A DNA stretch of 23,459 nucleotides from CAZPCT01 sp964585325 (GTDB taxonomy: Bacteria; Patescibacteriota; Minisyncoccia; JACQLN01; CAZPCT01), in assembly GCA_964585325.1 (NCBI GenBank), contig CAZPCT010000017.1:1-23459 (forward strand), written 5' to 3'. Made by a program: the position numbers and the translations under genes. Below are positions 5,941 through 12,402 of the stretch, piece after piece (the first letter of the stretch is position 1; each line of letters opens with the position of its first letter). A model generated the notes under the pieces. That model worked only from the letters and a program-made list of their open reading frames with translations, was not told the DNA's origin and ran no database searches.

Positions 5941-5967
5941 GGATGCGCAAATTCATTTGTGGCATCC
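5941..5967 (-). promoter_or_regulatory. Hairpin B in tRNA-Ile leader
   Basis: On the - strand: GGATGC, CA, CAAAT, two loop bases, ATTTG, C, GCATCC. It is separated from the tRNA 5' end by TCGCTA. The tRNA-Pro leader at 16627-16657 has the same layout, with different but compensating outer-stem bases. Confidence 0.6.
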
Positions 5968-5974
5968 GAGTGAC

Positions 5975-6014
5975 GCACGTGTATACCTTTGTAAAACAAA
6001 TGGTCTACGCGCGC
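5975..6014 (-). promoter_or_regulatory. Hairpin A in tRNA-Ile leader, copies the acceptor arm
   Basis: On the - strand it begins GCGCGCGTAGACC (6014-6002), where the first ten bases equal the 5' end of the tRNA-Ile gene. It pairs with GGTATACACGTGC (5987-5975): 11 of 13 positions, including a wobble. The 14-nt loop holds a small stem TTTGT/ACAAA. A 7-nt linker leads to hairpin B. The counterpart for tRNA-Pro is at 16665-16701. Confidence 0.55.
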
Positions 6015-6044
6015 ATCACGTTCCTACTATAGCAAGTTATTCAC

Positions 6045-6073
6045 TTGAAAAGAAAGTATGCAGAACGTACACT
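6045..6073 (+). promoter_or_regulatory. Promoter of 6083-6295 gene, probably leaderless
   Basis: TTGAAA (6045-6050), a 17-nt spacer and TACACT (6068-6073). The ATG at 6083 lies 9 nt after the -10 box, so transcription should begin within about 3 nt of the start codon. No ribosome-binding site is present. Confidence 0.6.
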
Positions 6074-6082
6074 AAAACCATT

Positions 6083-6295
6083 ATGGCACAGCGAAAAAAG
6101 GAAACGTCCATGGACGATCTTGTGCGTATGGTGCAAGAAGGTTTTGGTGAGGCAAGAGCGGACCGTGACAGTCGCTTCAAAGGAGTAGACAAACAGTTTA
6201 AGGAAGTGAATCGAGGACTAGACCGCATTGAAAATACATTACTGAAAAATCACGAAGAACGAATAAAGCGACTAGAAAAGGCGCTAAGCCTATGA
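6083..6295 (+). CDS. Small coiled-coil protein (70 aa)
   Basis: The ATG at 6083 is chosen from the promoter position; the longer frame back to 5957 crosses the tRNA leader hairpins and is unlikely. The product is highly charged. MDDLVRMVQEGFGEARADRD is followed by heptad-like FKGVDKQFKEVNRGLDRIENTLL, then a basic Lys/Arg/Glu tail, consistent with one long coiled coil that oligomerises. Short proteins of this pattern are common in Parcubacteria, but their role is unknown. A terminator follows closely, so it is a single-gene unit. Confidence 0.7.
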   Translation: MAQRKKETSMDDLVRMVQEGFGEARADRDSRFKGVDKQFKEVNRGLDRIENTLLKNHEERIKRLEKALSL

Positions 6296-6333
6296 TGTAC
6301 AAGACATTGACACTTTTGTCAATGTGAGGTGGT

Positions 6334-6358
6334 AATGATGCATATGTGTCATTTTTTT
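6334..6358 (+). terminator. Intrinsic terminator of the coiled-coil gene
   Basis: AATGATGC/GTGTCATT (6334-6341/6346-6353) with loop ATAT is followed by a T run to 6358. A second perfect hairpin, ACATTGAC/GTCAATGT (6304-6311/6318-6325), lies just upstream. Confidence 0.75.
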
Positions 6359-6373
6359 GTTCCACGTGGAACA
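6358..6373. promoter_or_regulatory. parS-like ParB-binding site 1
   Basis: TGTTCCACGTGGAACA is a perfect 16-bp palindrome of the parS type (general form TGTTNCACGTGAAACA). It lies between the terminator T run and the yraN ATG. Confidence 0.7.
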
Positions 6374-6375
6374 CT

Positions 6376-6855
6376 ATGAGCAAGGGAACGGGTCATATTT
6401 CACTTGGTCAGCGGGGTGAAGATATCGCGTGTGCGTATCTTGTGGACAAAGGATATCGGATCCTCCAACAGAATGCTCGCCGCAAGTGGGGCGAGATTGA
6501 TATTGTATGCATTGTTCCACGTGGAACAATGGCAAAAGTACGCCAAAAGAATGTTCCACGTGGAACATTGAGAGAGCTTCTAAAAAGGAGTGTTCTACGT
6601 GGAACACTCACAGATGAGAAAGGTGGTGGAAAACTTGTGTTTATTGAAGTTAAAACGATGCGTGAGGGCGTGTTGCGGCCGGAAGAGAACGTGACGAGGG
6701 TAAAGCAAAAGAAGCTCATCCGCACATGCCAGCTTTACTTGACAGAAAAGGGATATACGTTGGATAGTGAATGGCAGATAGACGTGGTGGCTGTCGTTGT
6801 AGATAGCCTTGACAAAGTAAAAGATATTAGGCATATAGAAAACGCGGTCTATTGA
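6376..6855 (+). CDS. yraN: YraN/UPF0102 family protein with parS-bearing insertion (159 aa)
   Basis: ATG 6376 gives the standard family opening (GHISLGQRGEDIACAYLVDKG). Residues with a nuclease-like PD-(D/E)XK pattern are E15, GEIDIV at 39-44 and FIEVKT at 89-94. In the family, GEIDLI is normally followed within about ten residues by the FVEVKT strand. Here about 40 extra residues (roughly 45-85) separate them, containing VPRGT twice and VLRGT once, each encoded by a parS-like palindrome. YraN is a conserved bacterial protein of uncertain function, usually 110-130 aa. The fold may tolerate the insert as a surface loop. Confidence 0.85.
   Translation: MSKGTGHISLGQRGEDIACAYLVDKGYRILQQNARRKWGEIDIVCIVPRGTMAKVRQKNVPRGTLRELLKRSVLRGTLTDEKGGGKLVFIEVKTMREGVLRPEENVTRVKQKKLIRTCQLYLTEKGYTLDSEWQIDVVAVVVDSLDKVKDIRHIENAVY
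6513..6528. promoter_or_regulatory. parS-like site 2, inside yraN
   Basis: TGTTCCACGTGGAACA, extended to a 20-bp perfect palindrome (6511-6530). It encodes V-P-R-G-T in frame. Confidence 0.7.
6552..6567. promoter_or_regulatory. parS-like site 3, inside yraN
   Basis: TGTTCCACGTGGAACA, 18-bp palindrome with flanks, starting exactly 39 bp after site 2 and in the same codon phase. Confidence 0.7.
6591..6606. promoter_or_regulatory. parS-like site 4, inside yraN (one mismatch)
   Basis: TGTTCTACGTGGAACA starts exactly 39 bp after site 3 and differs from it by one base. It encodes V-L-R-G-T. Confidence 0.6.
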
Positions 6856-6882
6856 CCCAAACACTTGTCTCTCGCAGCCCGG

Positions 6883-6911
6883 TTGACGAGCAACGTTTGT
6901 AGGGGTACACT
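6883..6911 (+). promoter_or_regulatory. Promoter of the nusA region
   Basis: TTGACG (6883-6888), a 17-nt spacer and TACACT (6906-6911). Transcription should begin near 6918, only about 20 nt before a terminator-like hairpin. Confidence 0.6.
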
Positions 6912-6937
6912 TTGCTTGATTGATATGGTTGACTAGG

Positions 6938-6962
6938 TCCGTTCAACAGAACGGATTTTCTT
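6938..6962 (+). terminator. Leader terminator/attenuator before nusA
   Basis: TCCGTTC/GAACGGA (6938-6944/6949-6955) with loop AACA is followed by TTTTCTT. It lies between the promoter and nusA, with no gene in between, so it should control read-through into nusA. Confidence 0.6.
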
Positions 6963-6973
6963 ATACCAAAAAA

Positions 6974-7010
6974 ACTAACAAGCTAACGAAGCTAAAAGCT
7001 ATAAGCTAAA
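6974..7010. repeat. AAGCTA-type repeat before nusA
   Basis: Imperfect repeats of AAGCTA/AAGCTAAC fill the stretch up to the nusA ATG. CTAACAAGCTAACGAAGCTA recurs exactly at about 11701-11720 before clpP. No ribosome-binding site is present. Confidence 0.7.
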
Positions 7011-7013
7011 AAA

Positions 7014-8402
7014 ATGATTGATTTAAAAGAATTTGGTTCTGCCATTGAGCAGATAGCTGAAGAGAAGGGTATCTCAAAAGATAAAGTTAAAGAGATTATT
7101 GAGATGGCCATCGCGGCTGCGTACAAAAAAGATTACGGAGAGAAAGGCCAGAACATCCAGGCCGACTTTAACTCTGCCGCAGGAACGGCTGAATTTTACC
7201 AGGTCTACAAAGTGGTCACACCGGACATGGTGATAGTAGAAGAGGAACTTGAAGAGGAGGATGTAGATGCCGAGGGCGAACCTGACTCCACCAAATCTTT
7301 ACGCGACAAGAAACAGGAGGATGTAGAGGAAGAGGTGGAAGATGAGGATGGAGAACGTAAAGAGCGCTACAACCCCAAGCGCCACGTGTACCTGGAAGAA
7401 GCCCGTGAAAAGAACCCAGACATTGAGGTTGGTGAAGAGCTTAAAATAAAGCTGGAGCCACGCGACTCGTTTGGGCGCATTGCTGCCCAGACGGCCAAGC
7501 AGGTTATTATTCAGCGCATTAGAGAGGCAGAGCGGGAAGCAACATACGAAGAGTTTAAAGAGAAAGAGGGAGAGCTGGTCTCCGGTTCTGTGCAGCGCAT
7601 TGACCGCGGGATGGTCTACCTGGATATTGGCCGCACCACGGGTGTTATTTTTCCAGACGAACAAATTCCGGGCGAGCGTTACCGGCAGGGACAGCGTATT
7701 CGTGTCTATGTGGTTCGGGTGGAGAAAGAGACGCGGGGTCCCGCCATTGTTCTTTCCCGCAAACACCCGCGAATGATAGCCCAACTCTTTGAGCTTGAGG
7801 TTCCTGAGATAGCCAGTGGAATAGTTGAGATAAAAGGGATTGCGCGCGAGGCTGGCTCTAGAAGCAAGATAGCCGTTGTCTCGCATGACGACAGTGTAGA
7901 CCCGGTGGGCGCGTGTGTGGGACAGAAGGGTATTCGGGTGTCCGCCGTCATCAACGAACTAGGCGGAGAGAACATTGACATCATTCCATGGGACGAAGAG
8001 CCCGAACGCTTTATTGCAAACGCGCTCTCTCCCGCAAAGGTGCTCAATGTGGAGCTAGACGAAGAGGAGGGCGTGACAACGGTCACTGTTGCAGACGAAC
8101 AACTCTCTCTGGCCATTGGCCGCAAAGGGCAGAACGTACGCCTTGCGGCAAAGCTTGTAGGCTGGAAGATAGATGTGCAGGGCACGAGCGGTCCTAAGGA
8201 TGAAGCCCCTGCCCCCAAAGAGAGCGAGGAAAGCCAAGAAGAAGGTGAAGAAAGAGAGGCCGCGGAGCAAACACCGGAGGAAGATGCTGAGAGTGAGCCA
8301 GCCGAAAAAACAACTGAAGAAGTTACAGGTGAAGAAGTGAGCGAAGAAGGTGGGGAGCAAGAAGAGGAGGAGAGTGGGGAGCCAGACGAAGAAGGGAAAT
8401 AA
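7014..8402 (+). CDS. nusA: Transcription termination/antitermination factor NusA (462 aa)
   Basis: NusA binds RNA polymerase and nascent RNA and modulates pausing, termination and antitermination. The N-terminal polymerase-binding domain occupies about 1-150 but is interrupted by an acidic insertion (about 75-118, runs of Glu/Asp). An S1 domain follows at about 186-250 (GELVSGSVQRIDRGMVYLDIG). KH1 has GACVGQKGIR (299-308), and KH2 has LAIGRKGQNVRLAAKL (366-381). Residues 391-462 form a Glu-rich low-complexity tail in place of the acidic repeats of longer NusA proteins. The ATG follows AAGCTA repeats rather than a ribosome-binding site. An upstream hairpin with a T run offers a route for self-control. 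Confidence 0.96.
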   Translation: MIDLKEFGSAIEQIAEEKGISKDKVKEIIEMAIAAAYKKDYGEKGQNIQADFNSAAGTAEFYQVYKVVTPDMVIVEEELEEEDVDAEGEPDSTKSLRDKKQEDVEEEVEDEDGERKERYNPKRHVYLEEAREKNPDIEVGEELKIKLEPRDSFGRIAAQTAKQVIIQRIREAEREATYEEFKEKEGELVSGSVQRIDRGMVYLDIGRTTGVIFPDEQIPGERYRQGQRIRVYVVRVEKETRGPAIVLSRKHPRMIAQLFELEVPEIASGIVEIKGIAREAGSRSKIAVVSHDDSVDPVGACVGQKGIRVSAVINELGGENIDIIPWDEEPERFIANALSPAKVLNVELDEEEGVTTVTVADEQLSLAIGRKGQNVRLAAKLVGWKIDVQGTSGPKDEAPAPKESEESQEEGEEREAAEQTPEEDAESEPAEKTTEEVTGEEVSEEGGEQEEEESGEPDEEGK

Positions 8403-8406
8403 CAAT

Positions 8407-8432
8407 TAAGAAGCTAGTGAAGCTATAAGCTA
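8407..8432. repeat. AAGCTA-type repeat before hppA
   Basis: AAGAAGCTAGTGAAGCTATAAGCTA-like run between the nusA stop and the hppA ATG; the same motif family as at 6974 and 11698. Confidence 0.6.
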
Positions 8433-8436
8433 CATC

Positions 8437-10410
8437 ATGACTATTGAGATATTTACCATTGCGTCAGGCCTTGTGGGTCTTCTCTGGGGAATCTATCTTA
8501 TTTCAAACGTGCTCAAGTACCCGGAAGGGGGAGAGAAGCAGCAGGCTATTTCCCAGGCAATTAGAGAGGGAGCGGCCGCGTATCTAAAGCGGCAGTATAC
8601 CACGCTTGCCGTTGTGGCCGCGGTACTCGCTATTCTTATGTGGTTGGTGCTAGATGGCATGACGGCTCTAGGGTTTATAGTGGGTGGTGTGCTTTCCGCA
8701 CTAACGGGGTACATAGGTATGACCGTGGCTGTGCGTTCTAACGTGCGTGTAGCAGAGGCGGCCCGCACCAGTCTGGAGCGTGCGTTTTCTATAGCGTTTA
8801 AAGGGGGCGCGGTTACCGGTTTTTTTGTCGTCTCACTTGCGCTTCTCGCGGTCTCTTCCTTTTACTTTATGACCCAGGACATTGGGGCGCTCATTGGCCT
8901 CGGTTTTGGCGCTTCTTTAATCTCTGTCTTTGCCCGGTTGGGTGGCGGCATATTCACCAAAGGAGCAGATGTGGGTGCTGATTTGGTGGGTAAGGTTGAG
9001 GCGGGCATACCCGAGGACGACCCGCGCAACCCAGCGGTCATTGCGGACAACGTGGGAGACAACGTGGGCGACTGTGCGGGTATGGCAGCCGACCTCTTTG
9101 AGACGTACGCGGTAACAATCGTTGCGGCCATGATTCTGGGCGGACTGGTGGGCGACACGTTTCTTGTGACGTTGCCACTGGTCATTGGCGCCATTGCCAT
9201 CTTGGCCTCCATTGTAGGCTCATGGTTTGTGCGTCTGTCTGGTGTTGCGGTTATGCGGGCGCTCTACAAAGGCGTCATTGCCGCGGCCGTCTTCTCGCTT
9301 ATTGGTTTTTACATCTTTCTTACGTACGCGGAGGTGGCCAGGGAGACAACTTCTCTGTTTTACACGCTGCTGGTGGGTGTGGGTGTTACGGCGCTTATGG
9401 TCATCATTACGGAGTACTACACCTCCAAGAAGTTTAGACCCGTTCAGGCAATCGCGGCGTCTTCAGAGACAGGTCACGGCACAAACATCATTACTGGCCT
9501 TGCCTTCTCTTTAGAATCAGCCGTCCTCCCCGCCATTGTCATTAGTGCGGGCGTGCTCCTGTCATTTGAGTTGGGCGGCCTGTATGGCGTAGCGCTTGCG
9601 GCCGTCTCTATGCTTTCTATGACAGGCATAGTGGTAGCCATAGACGCTTTTGGTCCAATCACGGACAACGCAGGAGGCATTGCGGAAATGGCCGGACTTG
9701 AGGAAGAGGTGCGTGAACGAACAGACCTTCTGGATGCGGTGGGAAACACCACAAAAGCAGTCACCAAAGGCTACGCAATAGCCTCAGCCGGACTTGCGGG
9801 GTTGGTGCTCTTTGCCGCCTACGCGGAAGAGCTTGCGCTGGCGGGATTTGAAGGCTCTTTCCACCTGTCTGATCCAAACGTGCTGGTGGGACTCTTTGTG
9901 GGCGGTCTCATTACCTATTTGTTCGCCTCTATCTCCATTCGGGCCGTAGGAAAGGCGGCAGCGGCGGTGGTTAAGGAGGTGCGTGAACAGTTCGCCCGCA
10001 TGCCAGGTATTATGGACGGCTCTCAAAAGCCGGACTACGCCCGTGCGGTGGACATTGTGACCCGCGCAGCGCAGCGGGAGATGGTGGTCCCCGCGCTTAT
10101 TCCCGTGGTCGTTCCCGTACTCCTGGGCTTTTTTGTAGGCCCCGAGGCACTTGGTGGCCTGCTCATTGGTTCCATTGTGACGGGACTCTTTATGGCTATT
10201 TCCATGACGAGCGGCGGTGCAGCATGGGATAACGCAAAGAAATTTATTGAAGAAGGCGCGTATGGCGGGAAGGGAGGAGAAGCGCACAAGGCAGCGGTGA
10301 CCGGCGACACGGTGGGAGACCCCTACAAAGATACGGCAGGACCCGCTATCAACCCCATGATCAAGATAGTCAACATTGTGGCACTACTCATTGTCAGTCT
10401 AATTGTGTAA
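8437..10410 (+). CDS. hppA: K+-independent H+-translocating membrane pyrophosphatase (657 aa)
   Basis: This enzyme hydrolyses pyrophosphate and pumps protons across the membrane. About 15-16 membrane helices are visible. The substrate site shows GADVGADLVGKVE (176-188), then EDDPRNPAVIADNVGDNVGD with its conserved aspartates; the C-terminal counterpart has GDTVGDPYKDTAGPAINP. The segment GNTTKAVTKG has Lys440 and Thr443 where K+-dependent enzymes carry Ala and Gly/Ala, so the potassium-independent proton-pumping class is expected. Length is within the usual 650-700. The stop is 6 nt before the tig start, which suggests a shared message. Confidence 0.96.
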   Translation: MTIEIFTIASGLVGLLWGIYLISNVLKYPEGGEKQQAISQAIREGAAAYLKRQYTTLAVVAAVLAILMWLVLDGMTALGFIVGGVLSALTGYIGMTVAVRSNVRVAEAARTSLERAFSIAFKGGAVTGFFVVSLALLAVSSFYFMTQDIGALIGLGFGASLISVFARLGGGIFTKGADVGADLVGKVEAGIPEDDPRNPAVIADNVGDNVGDCAGMAADLFETYAVTIVAAMILGGLVGDTFLVTLPLVIGAIAILASIVGSWFVRLSGVAVMRALYKGVIAAAVFSLIGFYIFLTYAEVARETTSLFYTLLVGVGVTALMVIITEYYTSKKFRPVQAIAASSETGHGTNIITGLAFSLESAVLPAIVISAGVLLSFELGGLYGVALAAVSMLSMTGIVVAIDAFGPITDNAGGIAEMAGLEEEVRERTDLLDAVGNTTKAVTKGYAIASAGLAGLVLFAAYAEELALAGFEGSFHLSDPNVLVGLFVGGLITYLFASISIRAVGKAAAAVVKEVREQFARMPGIMDGSQKPDYARAVDIVTRAAQREMVVPALIPVVVPVLLGFFVGPEALGGLLIGSIVTGLFMAISMTSGGAAWDNAKKFIEEGAYGGKGGEAHKAAVTGDTVGDPYKDTAGPAINPMIKIVNIVALLIVSLIV

Positions 10411-10416
10411 GGAGAC

Positions 10417-11697
10417 GTGGAGGTAACTGTTCAAAAGAAAAACAATACAGCCGAGCTCACTGTTGAAGTGTCGGTGGACGAAATGGAGCGCTACATGCGC
10501 CGGGCGGCAAAAGATCTTGCCCGTGACACAGACATAAAAGGATTTAGAAAAGGTGCCGCGCCCTACGAGGTGCTTGAGCGGCAGTTTGGCAAAGAACGCA
10601 TCTTGAACGAAGCGGCGCATCTTGCCGTGCGTGAAACGTACGTACGTGCGGTTACTGAACACGAGATAGAGGTTGTTGGCTCCCCCGCTATTGAGATACA
10701 AAAAATTGCGGTAGGTAACCCCCTTGCGTACAAGGCAACGGCTCCTCTGGTGCCCACGGTGGAGCTGGGTGAGTATGAGAAAATACCGCTGGAAAAAGAA
10801 TCTGTGGAGGTGACAAGTAAGGAAATTGTTGCGTCGCTTACCACACTTCAACGCTCCCGTGCCTCATACGCGCACGTTTCCCGTAGCGCGCAGAAAGGCG
10901 ACCGTGTGGAGGTGGACTTCAAAGTGACAAAGCAGGGCGTCCTCATTGAAGGGGGTACGAGCACGCAGCACCCGCTGGTTATTGGAGAAGGACACTTTAT
11001 GCCGGGGTTTGAAGATGAGCTGACGGGCATGAAAGAGGGAGAGGAAAAGACGTTTACGCTCACGGCACCACAAGACTACTACCACAAAGACATAGCAGGA
11101 TCTGAACTTACCTTTGCGGTCACCATGCGCAACATTCAAGAAGTTACTCTTCCAGAGCTAAACGATGCGTTTGCCTCCGGCTTGGGGAAGTTTGACTCAC
11201 TTGACGCGCTCAAGCAGAGTATTGGGGCGGGGCTGGCGCAAGAAAAAGAGGAGCGCGCAAAAGAACGGCGCCGGATTGCTATCATTGAACATATGATAGA
11301 GCGTGCCCGCATGGGAGATCTACCCGGGGTCCTTCTTGATGAAGAGCTTGAAAAGATGGAGCACGAGTTTGACGTCTCACTTGAGAGGATGAACGTGGAC
11401 AAGGCAAGCTACCTTGAGCATCTGGGCACCACCATGGAGGGCATGAGAGAAAGTTGGGCGGAGCAGGCAAAAAAACGGGTTATGTCTGCGCTTATTTTAC
11501 GCAAAGTGGCGGAACAAGAGAGCATTCACGTTCCTGAGAACGAAGTAGACGAGCGTGTGCAACGCATGCTACAATCGCTTCCCAGTCAAGAAGAGGCAGA
11601 AAAGCTGAATCTTGACGCAGTGCGTGACCACGCGCACGCGTCTATCCGGAACGAAAAGGTTTTTGAACTGCTGGAAGAGCGGGTGGTGGACAAATAA
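10417..11697 (+). CDS. tig: Trigger factor (426 aa)
   Basis: The ribosome-associated chaperone and peptidyl-prolyl isomerase. GTG 10417 follows TAAGGAGAC overlapping the hppA stop. The N-terminal ribosome-binding domain has the expected DIKGFRKGAAPYEVLERQFG (about 40-60), near the position of the family's GFRxGKVP ribosome-contact loop. A central FKBP-like domain (about 155-240) has KGDRVEVDFKV and GEGHFMPGFEDELTGMKEGE. The C-terminal helical arm region is rich in Glu/Lys and complete. The neighbour clpP is a common partner of trigger factor in bacteria. Length is typical. Confidence 0.96.
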   Translation: MEVTVQKKNNTAELTVEVSVDEMERYMRRAAKDLARDTDIKGFRKGAAPYEVLERQFGKERILNEAAHLAVRETYVRAVTEHEIEVVGSPAIEIQKIAVGNPLAYKATAPLVPTVELGEYEKIPLEKESVEVTSKEIVASLTTLQRSRASYAHVSRSAQKGDRVEVDFKVTKQGVLIEGGTSTQHPLVIGEGHFMPGFEDELTGMKEGEEKTFTLTAPQDYYHKDIAGSELTFAVTMRNIQEVTLPELNDAFASGLGKFDSLDALKQSIGAGLAQEKEERAKERRRIAIIEHMIERARMGDLPGVLLDEELEKMEHEFDVSLERMNVDKASYLEHLGTTMEGMRESWAEQAKKRVMSALILRKVAEQESIHVPENEVDERVQRMLQSLPSQEEAEKLNLDAVRDHAHASIRNEKVFELLEERVVDK

Positions 11698-11754
11698 AAG
11701 CTAACAAGCTAACGAAGCTAGAAGCTAAGAAGCTAAGAAGCTAAGAAGCTAAAC
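11698..11754. repeat. AAGCTA-type repeat before clpP
   Basis: It begins directly after the tig stop and includes four near-perfect 8-bp units of GCTAAGAA. It shares a 20-bp identical segment with the repeat before nusA, and it replaces a ribosome-binding site. Confidence 0.75.
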
Positions 11755-11757
11755 CTT

Positions 11758-12357
11758 ATGCAACTCATTCCAACCGTTGTAGAAAAGACTCACAGGGGCG
11801 AACGTGCCTATGATATTTATTCCCGCCTTTTGCGTGAACGCATTGTCTTTTTGGGCTCTCCTATTAATGACTCGGTAGCGAACACCGTTATTGCGCAGTT
11901 GCTTCTTCTTGATTCAGAAGCACCTGATAAAGACATCTCACTCTACATCAACAGCCCAGGCGGCGTTGTTTCCTCAGCACTTGCTATGTACGACGCTATG
12001 CAGCACGTGCGCGCGGACGTCTCCACTGTCTGCATTGGTATGGCTGCCTCAGGCGCGGCACTTCTTCTTTCCGCGGGCACCAAAGGAAAGCGGTACGCGC
12101 TTCCTAATTCAGAGATTATGATGCACCAGTTGATTGGGGGCATGCAGGGGCAGGCCGCAGACATTGAGGTCTCGGCCAACCATATTCTGAGTCTGCGCGA
12201 CCGCCTCAACAAGATTCTTGCGGACCACACAGGCAAGAGCGTTGCCGCTATTAAGAAAGACACAGACAGAGATCTTTGGCTTACGGCAGAAGAGGCCCAG
12301 AAGTACGGGGTCATTGATGATATTTTTGTGCCCCGCTCCAACCGGAAGAAAAAGTAA
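11758..12357 (+). CDS. clpP: ATP-dependent Clp protease proteolytic subunit (199 aa)
   Basis: The serine protease that forms the barrel of Clp complexes with AAA+ unfoldases. The catalytic triad is visible: Ser98 in IGMAASGAALLL, His123 in IMMHQ and Asp172 in TDRD. Typical segments are INSPGG (64-69), YDAMQ, and the handle helix with DRLNKIL. The Met after the catalytic serine in most ClpP proteins is Gly here, a mild change. There is no long propeptide: the mature-like start MQLIPTVVE is at residue 1. A bidirectional terminator separates it from convergent gpmI. Confidence 0.96.
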   Translation: MQLIPTVVEKTHRGERAYDIYSRLLRERIVFLGSPINDSVANTVIAQLLLLDSEAPDKDISLYINSPGGVVSSALAMYDAMQHVRADVSTVCIGMAASGAALLLSAGTKGKRYALPNSEIMMHQLIGGMQGQAADIEVSANHILSLRDRLNKILADHTGKSVAAIKKDTDRDLWLTAEEAQKYGVIDDIFVPRSNRKKK

Positions 12358-12373
12358 AAAGAAACACAACAAC

Positions 12374-12401
12374 AAAACACCCGCCAACCGGCGGGTGTTT
12401 T
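12374..12401. terminator. Bidirectional terminator, clpP/gpmI
   Basis: AAAACACCCGCC (12374-12385) and GGCGGGTGTTTT (12390-12401) pair over 12 bp with loop AACC and work in both directions between convergent genes. Confidence 0.9.
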
Positions 12402-12402
12402 G

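Noticed and set aside
5957..6082. Upstream extension of the coiled-coil gene to 5957
   Set aside because: It would cross both tRNA-leader hairpins and the promoter; the ATG at 6083 fits the promoter and the composition.
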